Positions 1-6,148 of a DNA stretch of 7,239 nt are shown piece by piece. Every line of letters begins with the position of its first letter. Position 1 is the stretch's first letter. The stretch lies in NCBI GenBank assembly GCA_003647755.1, contig QMNL01000076.1:1-7239 (forward strand). Direction: 5' to 3'. The notes beneath the pieces were generated by a model. It saw only the letters and a list, made by a program, of their open reading frames with translations. It was not told the origin of the DNA and did not search any database. This DNA is from Candidatus Coatesiibacteriota bacterium (lineage in GTDB: Bacteria > B130-G9). The position numbers and the translations under genes were made by a program.

Positions 1-2
1 AA

Positions 3-458
3 CTGAAGCTGCTGAACGCCATCGATGTTGGGCTTTTCAAGCGCAGGATGCTGGAAGAGGACAAGATACGGCAGGCTGACGTTGACGCTATTGTCGATAG
101 CGGCGCCTCAACCATCGCGGTGCCGACACGGCTCGCGGTTCAGAACAGCATAGACCATGTCCGATACCCGGAGGCGGAGCTCGCAAACGGTCAGTCCGAG
201 AAGGTGGCTGGCTTCGTTAACGCGAGTTGCTCTGCTCTTCATTATCATATCTCGAAAATGAGTCAACTGATCTCGATTGAGAATGTAACTCAATCAGAAC
301 GCTTCCGCAAACCTTACTCCGCCTCAAACACCACCTCGCCGTCCTTCAGCAGGACGTGCACAGTCGATTTGCCAGTGAAATCGCCTCGAATGATGTGCGA
401 CGCCAGCGGGTTCTCGATCAGTCGCTGCACGGTCCGCTTGAGAGGGCGTGCGCCGTAG
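3..458 (+). pseudogene. Retropepsin-like (clan AA) aspartic protease remnant, open at left edge
   Basis: The frame is already open at base 3, so an ATG at 48 is internal rather than the likely start. The translation upstream of that ATG, LKLLNAIDVGLFKRR, and the following KIRQADVDAIVDSGAS match the N-terminal half of small bacterial retropepsin-like proteases: a first beta strand, the variable loop, then the catalytic Asp-Ser-Gly at about bases 96-104. The match continues through YPEAELANGQSEKVAG, to about base 215. The second half expected of the roughly 110-125-residue family, with its second hydrophobic strand and the LLG turn, is absent from this frame, and I did not find it in the other plus frames. 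The frame stays open to a stop at 456-458 only by running antisense through the last 145 bases of clpC, and that tail looks non-coding. I read it as a 3'-truncated gene. A short functional variant is possible but less likely. Confidence 0.6.
275..295 (-). terminator. Hairpin after clpC stop, possible transcription end
   Basis: A perfect inverted repeat, GATTGAG-7 nt-CTCAATC, begins 18 bases past the clpC TAA. It reads as a hairpin on either strand and sits between clpC and the converging protease remnant. No U-run follows directly: on the minus strand TTTT appears only about 15 bases further on. It may be a 3' stabilising hairpin or a weak or degenerate terminator rather than a canonical intrinsic one. 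Confidence 0.35.
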
Positions 459-2740
459 GTGGGGTCGAAGCCTTTCTCAGCCAGCATGTCCTTGACAGCA
501 TCATCCACCTCCAGCCTGAGCCCGTTCTCGTGCAGGCGGGGCTCGAGATTCTTCAGAATCAGTCCAACGATCTGCCGAACCTGCTCTCTACCGAGGGGAC
601 GGAAGAAGACGATCTCATCAACCCGGTTGAGGAACTCTGGCCGGAAAGACTGCCGAAGTTTGGCCAACACCTGCTCCCTGATCGAGTCGTACTCGCCTCG
701 AGAGCGCTCATCTTCTGCCCTCTCGGGGAGGTTCTGCAGGAACTCGCTGCCGATGTTGGAGGTCATGATTATGACAGTGTTCTTGAAGTTGACCACACGA
801 CCCTTGCCGTCGGTCAAGCGACCGTCATCAAGCACCTGAAGCAGAACGTTCTGAACCTCAGGATGGGCCTTTTCGATCTCGTCCAGAAGCACGATTGAGT
901 AGGGCTTGCGCCGAACGGCCTCGGTTAGCCTGCCGCCCTCCTCGTAGCCAACATATCCCGGAGGCGCTCCGATAAGTTTTGAGACATCGAAACGCTCCAT
1001 AAACTCGGACATATCGACTCTGACCAGCCTCTCCTCGTCGCTGAATAAGAGCTCCGCCAACGCCTTGGCAAGCTCCGTCTTACCCACCCCTGTCGGGCCC
1101 ATGAATATGAACGACCCGATCGGACGCTTGGGGTCCGAGAGACCCGCCCGGCTCCTTCTTATCGCCTCAGACACCAGCCTCACGGCATTTTCCTGGTCAA
1201 CCAGCCTCTCGTGGAGCAGCTCCTCCATCCTCTCCAGCTTCTCCGCCTCGTCCCGCAACAGGTTCATCGCCGGAATCCCAGTCCACTGCGAGATTATCTG
1301 GGCTATCTGCTCCGCATCGACGATCGACTCCCTGCTCCCGGTCTTCCTCTCCTCTTGGGCCTTCTGCTCCTTCAGCTTGTCCAACAACTGAAGCCGCTTC
1401 TGCTTGAATCTCGCAGCAGCCTCGTACTTCTCGCTCAGCGCCGCCTCCCTCTCCCGGTCCTCGAGTTCCCTCAATTCACTCTCCATCTTCTGGATGTGCG
1501 GTGGAACGTATATCGCATCGATGTGAGCCTTGGAAGCGGCCTCATCTATCAGGTCGATGGCCTTGTCCGGCAGGAAGCGGTCGGTGATGTACCTCGCGGA
1601 GAGGTTCGCAGCAGCACGGATAGCCCCGTCTGTTATCTTAACGTTGTGATGCTCTTCGTAGGAGGACCTGAGCCCATTCAGAATCTCTATCGTGTCCTCA
1701 ATCGTCGGCTCCACAACCATCACCGGGGCGAAACGCCTCTCCAACGCCGGGTCCTTCTCGATGTACTTGCGGTATTCATCGATCGTCGTCGCACCAATGC
1801 ACTGCAACTCGCCCCGGGCAAGAGCAGGCTTCAGCAGATTCGAGGCGTCCATCCCGCCCTCCGCCGCTCCCGCCCCAACAACAGCATGCAGCTCGTCAAT
1901 GAAGAGAATGACCTGGCCCTGTGCGTCCTGCACTTCCTTAATCACCGCCTTGACCCTGTCCTCGAACTCGCCACGATACTTCGCCCCCGCCACCAACTGC
2001 CCCAGGTCGAGCGCAATGAGCTTCTTGTTCACCAGCGTCTCGGGTATCTCGCTTCTGACTATCTTCTGCGCCAAGCCCTCCGCGATCGCAGTCTTGCCTA
2101 CGCCCGGATCACCGATCAGCACGGGGTTATTCTTCGTCTTCCGCGACAGCACCTGGATTACGCGCCTGATCTCTTCCTCACGACCGATGACCGGCGAGAG
2201 CTTGCCCGCCCGTGCCAGCTCGGTCAGGTCCGTCCCAAATCGCTTCAGTGAACGATATTTCTCCTCGGGATTCTTGTCCGTTACCCGCCGAGTCCCACGT
2301 ATCTTCTGCAACGCAACATACACATCCTCCTTGCTCAGCCCAATCTGCCTCGCTATCTGAGCGCCGGGGCTGTTCTCGACCGAGAGAACGCCGAGCAAAA
2401 GATGCTCACAACCCGTAAACTCGTCCCCAAACCGCCCGGCCTCCTTCTCGGCAGCCCTCATCGCCTCCTCGAAATCGGGCGTAATAAATAGCTGCGTGCC
2501 CGCCGTCGGAGAAGCTGACGGTATCTGCCCCCGAAAGACCGCCTCGCGCACCTGATCCTTGCACTTGTCGACAGCAAGTCCCGCCTCGCTCGCTATCTCG
2601 GACACTATCGAGTTATCCACAAAGAACAGGCCGAACAGCAGGTGGTCTGTCCCAAGCTGTGACTGCGAAAGCTGCGCCATCGTCCGCTGCGCAAGGGCGA
2701 TGGCCTCCTGCGCCTGCTCAGTAAAGTTTTGTCGTCTCAT
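314..2740 (-). CDS. clpC: ClpC-type AAA+ ATPase (Hsp100/Clp unfoldase), ClpB-like C-terminus
   Basis: A complete 808-residue Hsp100 protein that would unfold or disaggregate proteins in the cytoplasm using ATP. The Clp N-domain repeats occupy residues about 5-145 (starting NFTEQAQEAIALAQ). AAA-1 has Walker A GDPGVGKT (210-217) and Walker B VILFIDE (277-283). The linker is short: about 90 residues separate DLIDEAA from WTGIP, with a UVR-like coiled segment at about 432-463. That is the ClpC layout and far shorter than the ClpB middle domain. AAA-2 has Walker A GPTGVGKT (548-555), Walker B VLLDE (617-621), sensor-1 MTSN (659-662) and sensor-2 GAR (763-765). The sensor-1 to FRPEFLNR stretch (660-706) contains no [I/V/L]GF tripeptide, the loop by which ClpC and ClpX grip ClpP, and the C-terminal YGARPLKR...IENPLA resembles ClpB. 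The ATG at 2740 has a near-perfect Shine-Dalgarno. Family membership is certain; ClpP partnership is doubtful. Confidence 0.96.
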   Translation of the reverse strand: MRRQNFTEQAQEAIALAQRTMAQLSQSQLGTDHLLFGLFFVDNSIVSEIASEAGLAVDKCKDQVREAVFRGQIPSASPTAGTQLFITPDFEEAMRAAEKEAGRFGDEFTGCEHLLLGVLSVENSPGAQIARQIGLSKEDVYVALQKIRGTRRVTDKNPEEKYRSLKRFGTDLTELARAGKLSPVIGREEEIRRVIQVLSRKTKNNPVLIGDPGVGKTAIAEGLAQKIVRSEIPETLVNKKLIALDLGQLVAGAKYRGEFEDRVKAVIKEVQDAQGQVILFIDELHAVVGAGAAEGGMDASNLLKPALARGELQCIGATTIDEYRKYIEKDPALERRFAPVMVVEPTIEDTIEILNGLRSSYEEHHNVKITDGAIRAAANLSARYITDRFLPDKAIDLIDEAASKAHIDAIYVPPHIQKMESELRELEDREREAALSEKYEAAARFKQKRLQLLDKLKEQKAQEERKTGSRESIVDAEQIAQIISQWTGIPAMNLLRDEAEKLERMEELLHERLVDQENAVRLVSEAIRRSRAGLSDPKRPIGSFIFMGPTGVGKTELAKALAELLFSDEERLVRVDMSEFMERFDVSKLIGAPPGYVGYEEGGRLTEAVRRKPYSIVLLDEIEKAHPEVQNVLLQVLDDGRLTDGKGRVVNFKNTVIIMTSNIGSEFLQNLPERAEDERSRGEYDSIREQVLAKLRQSFRPEFLNRVDEIVFFRPLGREQVRQIVGLILKNLEPRLHENGLRLEVDDAVKDMLAEKGFDPTYGARPLKRTVQRLIENPLASHIIRGDFTGKSTVHVLLKDGEVVFEAE

Positions 2741-2746
2741 AATTGC

Positions 2747-2754
2747 ATCACCTC
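2747..2754 (-). promoter_or_regulatory. Strong ribosome binding site of clpC
   Basis: On the minus strand GAGGTGAT, a close complement of the 16S rRNA 3' end, stands 6 bases before the ATG at 2740. This fixes the start of clpC and suggests efficient translation. Confidence 0.75.
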
Positions 2755-2777
2755 ATAAACAGTCATTTCCGCCAGCG

Positions 2778-2793
2778 CCAATTGAAAAATTGG
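2778..2793. repeat. Perfect 6-bp inverted repeat in clpC leader
   Basis: CCAATT-GAAA-AATTGG, 37 to 53 bases upstream of the clpC start codon. It could be an operator half-site pair or an mRNA hairpin in the 5' UTR. It is not CIRCE (TTAGCACTC-N9-GAGTGCTAA), the HrcA operator, which is absent from the leader. The role is unknown. Confidence 0.4.
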
Positions 2794-2802
2794 GCCCGCC
2801 AC

Positions 2803-2815
2803 TACCTTTTAGGTA
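2803..2815. repeat. Perfect 5-bp inverted repeat in clpC leader
   Basis: TACCT-TTT-AGGTA, nine bases further upstream than the CCAATT repeat. Together they form a small cluster of dyad symmetry in the 204-bp gap between the gspF-like gene and clpC, where a clpC promoter or operator would be expected. I could not assign convincing -35/-10 boxes around it. Confidence 0.35.
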
Positions 2816-2944
2816 CAACGCTCGTCCCGCTCCAACGGCCTCCACATTAGCCCTGTAAACATGCCAAATCGCCCCGCGAAATTACAGCGCACCCTGAAAC
2901 CCGAGGCTGCCGGCTGAAACTAGCGCCTCGCATCCGACCCTTCA

Positions 2945-4000
2945 TCAGTGGAAGTGCGGGTTTGCCCGCCTCATTATCTCGAGGCCCTTGTTCAAGTATT
3001 TGCTATAAACCCCAAGGGCAAGAAAGAACACATAAACCGCAAGTGTGAGAAAAGTCAGGGCGATCGAAAACTGGATTATCATCTCGCTGGCCGTCTTTAG
3101 CTCCTCCTTAGCGAAATCCGTGATGTTCGTCATCGCCTGGTCGAAATCGCCGGTCTTCTCGCCCATGGCAACGGTCTGCTTCAGCAGCGGCGGCATGATC
3201 CTTGACCTCTCGAATGCGTCGGCAAGGCTGTCTCCCCTCCTGATCTCCCTTGCTATTCGGCGCGCATCCGCGGCGAAGAGTCTGTTCATGGAGCTCTCGC
3301 CAGCCAGCCTCAACGTCTTCTGGATGTCGCTGCCGGAAGCGTATGCGTAGGAAAAAGCCGTGGCGAATCTCGCCAGCGCCGCCTTCTTGCGGACGTTGCC
3401 GAGGAACGGGATTGCACACGTTACCGCGTCGAACACCTCGCCCAGGCCCGGCGTGGCCCTGATGAGTTTGACGCCGAGGATTACGCAGACCACCAGGACG
3501 ATTGCTGCGATGAGCCTCAACGGCGTGATGCGAATCGGCGTTGGGTGGCCCATATTCTGAAGCAGAATGCTCACGCCGATCACAATGACCGCCGTGATCG
3601 CATACCACGCCAAGCCTTTGATAACCTGCTGCTTGATCTTGTAGTCCGACTTGAGTTTCTCAGAAACGTTCGCAAGCGCCACGTCGAGCTTGCCGGTGCT
3701 CTCGCCCAGGTCAACCATCGCAAGCTCGAACTCGCTGAACGTCGCCGGGAATAGTGAGAGCGCATCGCCAAGCCCCCTTCCCGCGTTGACCATCGCGAGC
3801 ATCTTGTCGAGCACCCTTTTCAGATGCCCATTTCGGCAGTAGCGACGCATAGTCGTTATCGCATCGTAGTAGGAGACGCCGGATGCGATATACCTTCTCA
3901 AATCGTTGAAGAACAGTGACCGACTCTTGGCCGTGAAACCTGTCAATAGCGGCGTGAAAAACCGCCGGAGAACAACCGAGTAGCTGTTTCGGCTGCCCAT
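2945..4000 (-). CDS. GspF/PilC-family inner-membrane assembly protein
   Basis: A 351-residue type II secretion/type IV pilus F-family protein, the inner-membrane platform that couples a secretion ATPase to pseudopilus or pilus growth. Counting from the alternative TTG start at 4018, it has two T2SSF repeats: first LFFNDLRRYIASGV (36-48) to MVDLGESTGKLD (101-112), then ALARFATAFSYAYASG (214-229) to VAMGEKTGDFD (283-293). The GEsTGkLD-type signature closes each. Hydrophobic segments lie at about 135-153, 167-185 and 312-338, fitting the usual three-helix topology. It is somewhat shorter than the typical ~400 residues, mainly at the N-terminus. I prefer the ATG at 4000, one base after the TGA of the preceding gene, which suggests translational coupling; the TTG at 4018 would add six residues and overlap that gene. 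No other pilus or secretion gene is visible, so the machine it serves is unknown. Confidence 0.9.
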   Translation of the reverse strand: MGSRNSYSVVLRRFFTPLLTGFTAKSRSLFFNDLRRYIASGVSYYDAITTMRRYCRNGHLKRVLDKMLAMVNAGRGLGDALSLFPATFSEFELAMVDLGESTGKLDVALANVSEKLKSDYKIKQQVIKGLAWYAITAVIVIGVSILLQNMGHPTPIRITPLRLIAAIVLVVCVILGVKLIRATPGLGEVFDAVTCAIPFLGNVRKKAALARFATAFSYAYASGSDIQKTLRLAGESSMNRLFAADARRIAREIRRGDSLADAFERSRIMPPLLKQTVAMGEKTGDFDQAMTNITDFAKEELKTASEMIIQFSIALTFLTLAVYVFFLALGVYSKYLNKGLEIMRRANPHFH

Positions 4001-4001
4001 C

Positions 4002-4970
4002 TCACTTGCGCCACTCAATGTTCACTTTCTCAAGAGACTCGATGGCCTTCTGCTCCTCCGCCCGCGCTCGTGACAGCCAGCCAACGCCCTTCCGAAGATC
4101 AACCTCTCCTTTGAGGTGCGACTCCTCGCCAGGGAACGTGAACACGCCGCTGAAGAGCATGAATATATCCGCCACCTGTGCGAAATGGCCCGCTGCCTCT
4201 GTGATCAGAGTCGCATCAGCCGGCGGGAACAAAGGCGCAACGTGCTCCAGGTATTTTACGGCCGCCACGCGGGACTCAAGCACAACCCTAGCGCTATACG
4301 AGTTACCGAACGGGTCGAACTCCCGCCGAGAAAGCGCTCCCATCCACTTGCCGAACGCCGCCGCACCTGTCTCGTAAGCCTTGGACAGAGCCGCCTCTTG
4401 TGTGTGATGAAATATCGCATACTCTATCGCACGTTTCGCACTGACCAACTCGTCAACCTCAAATCGGTGCCCGCAAGAGAGAACGAACAGCGACTCCGTG
4501 CGCTGCCGACCAAGCTTGTCATACGCCAACGTCTGCTCGCCCTCCTCAGACTTCAAGGTGTCCGTGAGGTAGATGCTCTTCTCGTCGTCGTAGCCCCGAA
4601 TCACCCCGAACTCCGGCATGTCGAGCTCCCAGGCGATCACGGGGACATCAGCGTCTATACTCTGGCGGATGAGCGCGTGAGCCCTTTCGAGATGCTGCTC
4701 GAAGAGGAAGCTTGTCCCGAATGATTGGACGGTCTGGCAGTCGTAGCCCAGAAGCATCAGCGCTCTTGAAAGAAAATGGTCCCAGTGAAAAGCACAGGGC
4801 GAGCTTGGGCAGACCCTGTCTCCGATGTTGATCCTGAAGGCAAAGCCCGAAAGGCCCATCAGGTAATAAAATGGCCGCACGTCCTTCAAGTAGCGCAGAA
4901 CGCCGGCGAGTGCGCCCACGGGCGACACAAAGCTCCGAATCATGTGCGCCTCAAGCAGTTTACTCGCCAT
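4002..4970 (-). CDS. BtrH N-terminal-like, papain/C39-fold protein of unknown function
   Basis: A 322-residue protein with no signal peptide or clear membrane segment. The N-terminal half carries LMGLSGFAFRI (37-47), VCPSSPCAFHWDHF (53-66), a hydrophobic strand PVIAWELDMPEFGVIRGYDDE (110-130) and IYLTDT (133-138). This pattern of a Cys near a helix, then a GYDDE strand and a TDT strand, recalls the BtrH_N group (after the butirosin biosynthesis protein) and related C39-like papain folds. Cys54 is the candidate nucleophile. The His expected just before the GYD strand in active C39 peptidases is not evident: the sequence there is PEFGVIRGYDDE. The C-terminal half (about 175-322) is helical and unassigned. 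The ATG at 4970 has GGGAG seven bases upstream. The gene is followed at once by the GspF-like gene, so the two are probably cotranslated. The family is recalled from memory and the activity is unknown. Confidence 0.65.
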   Translation of the reverse strand: MASKLLEAHMIRSFVSPVGALAGVLRYLKDVRPFYYLMGLSGFAFRINIGDRVCPSSPCAFHWDHFLSRALMLLGYDCQTVQSFGTSFLFEQHLERAHALIRQSIDADVPVIAWELDMPEFGVIRGYDDEKSIYLTDTLKSEEGEQTLAYDKLGRQRTESLFVLSCGHRFEVDELVSAKRAIEYAIFHHTQEAALSKAYETGAAAFGKWMGALSRREFDPFGNSYSARVVLESRVAAVKYLEHVAPLFPPADATLITEAAGHFAQVADIFMLFSGVFTFPGEESHLKGEVDLRKGVGWLSRARAEEQKAIESLEKVNIEWRK

Positions 4971-5187
4971 AATACATCTCCCGCGCCAGGACCCTTGCGT
5001 CAGTGGTTTTTATCTCAAGGCCCAAAACCTCACGGTTCTGGCCCCGCGACAACCGTAAGGCATTTGGGCTGGCGCTGTCAATTGTGCAGAATGGTTGCCC
5101 GCCGCTGGCTTGCATAGTGGCGAGGGTCATGGCGCTCGGATTTACCCGACCCACCCAACGAACCCTATTTTGGTCGAAGATGTCCAA
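4960..5187 (-). CDS. Doubtful 75-codon hypothetical, possibly a gene remnant
   Basis: This frame starts at TTG (5187) with no convincing ribosome binding site. It ends 11 bases inside the next gene in an ATGGCGAGTAA overlap, a typical coupling arrangement. The third codon positions are moderately GC-rich, as in a real gene. The predicted protein, ending with residues such as VLGLEIKTTDARVLAREMYYGE (split here only as a motif), matches no family I know. The frame is open upstream of the TTG to a TGA at 5242-5244, adding HPYEFLDIF-type residues. It lies just past the end of the probable restriction-modification pair. It could be a small coupled gene, the 3' stump of a gene cut by insertion of that pair, or chance. 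Codons at 5130 and 5115 offer ATG starts, also without good ribosome sites. Confidence 0.3.
   Translation of the reverse strand: MDIFDQNRVRWVGRVNPSAMTLATMQASGGQPFCTIDSASPNALRLSRGQNREVLGLEIKTTDARVLAREMYYGE
4978..4982 (-). promoter_or_regulatory. Ribosome binding site of the BtrH-like gene
   Basis: GGGAG on the minus strand, seven bases before the ATG at 4970. It supports that start over the in-frame ATG ten codons in. Confidence 0.55.
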
Positions 5188-5213
5188 AAACTCGTACGGA
5201 TGAAGCAGAATTT

Positions 5214-5240
5214 GGGGCGCCGAAGTGTTGCGGGCACCCC
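5214..5240 (-). terminator. GC-rich hairpin just past the nuclease stop
   Basis: On the minus strand GGGGTGCC and GGCGCCCC pair over 8 bp, with one G-U wobble and an 11-nt loop, starting 8 bases after the nuclease TAA. The following bases are AAATTCTGCTTC rather than a U-tract, so it is at best a weak intrinsic terminator. Its place at the end of the two-gene pair supports a transcription boundary there. Confidence 0.4.
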
Positions 5241-5248
5241 ATCAATGC

Positions 5249-6148
5249 TTACTCCTGTATTAGAAAATACCTCGAAACATCTACTGTGTTGCTGCCGTAA
5301 GACACGGTGGCGCCCTCTTCGGTGAAGCGAACATAGATGTCAATCGTGTTTTGACGGTACCTAGACCGGTCGCCAACCACCTTTTGAACTTCTGCAAAGG
5401 GGATAAGAAGAACTCTTCCCCGGGGGACCAAAAGCGCTCCGTCGCCAGACTGCAAAGCGTCTTTGAAAACGTCCCTGAAAGTGATCTGCCAGCCCTTTTT
5501 CTTCTCGCTACCGGGTCTTATGAAGACCTGTTGGCCATCGATTTTCGCCTTGTAAGCGGACCATTGTTCGATATCCCTCCCGTTCTTCGCTAGCAGTTTC
5601 TTCACCTCCTCAAGATCGACCTCCTGCTCGCGCACGCGGGCAAAGAACTTGGTGACCAGACCCTCCTTTTCTAGAAGAAAGTCCAATTCCTGCTTCAGAT
5701 TATCCACATAGGTCTTTTGCAGCCCGGTGAGCTGCTGGCGCGAGCCCTGCGAGACAACCGTGTATCGGTTCAAGCCAAAGAGCCTGTTGAGATACCACTC
5801 GATCTCTCTTCTGACAACAATATCGTTCAGGTCCGATTGGGTTGCGGGTCTCCCATCATTGATCACGACAACTTCGTGCCAGTTCTTGATCTTCGGGTCG
5901 GTGGTGCTGAGGTGCGTCTTTAGTCTGGCATAGACATCCTTCGCCTCTCCGATGTAAACCTTGTTCTTGTCCAATAACATATACAAGCTGGGAAACTGAA
6001 GCCTGCCCCACTCTCTCGCATTGATCTTATCCAGAGCCGTCAAGCTCCTTTGGAAACGCCACAATCTGAGTTGAAGTGTTGTCTTCGATCTGGTTATGCC
6101 GTTGGAATTCCTGGGTGATTGGACGTAACCTAGAGATCTCTCACTCAT
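5249..6148 (-). CDS. GIY-YIG nuclease, probable restriction endonuclease
   Basis: A 299-residue protein with a GIY-YIG nuclease domain at about residues 53-125. The paired tyrosines are in SLYMLL (54-59) and VYIGEA (64-69). The catalytic Arg75 lies in YARLKTHL with His79, and the metal-binding Glu is in the helix RREIEWYLN (113-121; Glu115 or Glu117). The YIGEA form and the following WHEVVVI strand resemble GIY-YIG proteins that often carry a DUF4357 tail, but no DUF4357 is evident here. A charged, probably coiled helical segment follows (about 143-205). The last part, about 205-299 (KKGWQITFRDVF, ALLVPRGRVLLIPFAEVQKV), is beta-rich in appearance and I do not recognise it; it may be the DNA-recognition domain. 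The start ATG overlaps the methyltransferase stop as ATGAGTGA with no strong Shine-Dalgarno, so translation probably depends on reinitiation. The restriction role is inferred from fold plus partner. Confidence 0.8.
   Translation of the reverse strand: MSERSLGYVQSPRNSNGITRSKTTLQLRLWRFQRSLTALDKINAREWGRLQFPSLYMLLDKNKVYIGEAKDVYARLKTHLSTTDPKIKNWHEVVVINDGRPATQSDLNDIVVRREIEWYLNRLFGLNRYTVVSQGSRQQLTGLQKTYVDNLKQELDFLLEKEGLVTKFFARVREQEVDLEEVKKLLAKNGRDIEQWSAYKAKIDGQQVFIRPGSEKKKGWQITFRDVFKDALQSGDGALLVPRGRVLLIPFAEVQKVVGDRSRYRQNTIDIYVRFTEEGATVSYGSNTVDVSRYFLIQE

Noticed and set aside
108..293. Minus-strand 61-codon frame downstream of clpC
   Set aside because: It is antisense to the conserved part of the retropepsin-like frame and has no family match that I can see.
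1211..2251. Long plus-strand open frame (346 codons)
   Set aside because: It lies wholly antisense to clpC, whose motifs are intact, and its product is a Leu/Arg-rich composition artefact with no family features.
2741..2944. CIRCE operator or a sigma-70 promoter for clpC
   Set aside because: No TTAGCACTC/GAGTGCTAA pair is present. Candidate boxes such as TTGGCA and TAATGT are spaced only about 12 bases apart, so no promoter is called.
3108..3608. Minus-strand 166-codon frame rich in Arg and Gly
   Set aside because: It is an alternative frame inside the GspF-like gene, which has clear T2SSF motifs in its own frame.
4002..4970. BtrH-like protein as a prepilin peptidase for the GspF neighbour
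   Set aside because: Prepilin peptidases are polytopic membrane aspartyl proteases with GXGD-type motifs; this protein is soluble-looking and has neither.
5162..5187. TTGGAC and TAGGGT as promoter for the BtrH-like operon
   Set aside because: The spacer is 14 bases and the -10 box is poor, below what I would accept without mapping data.
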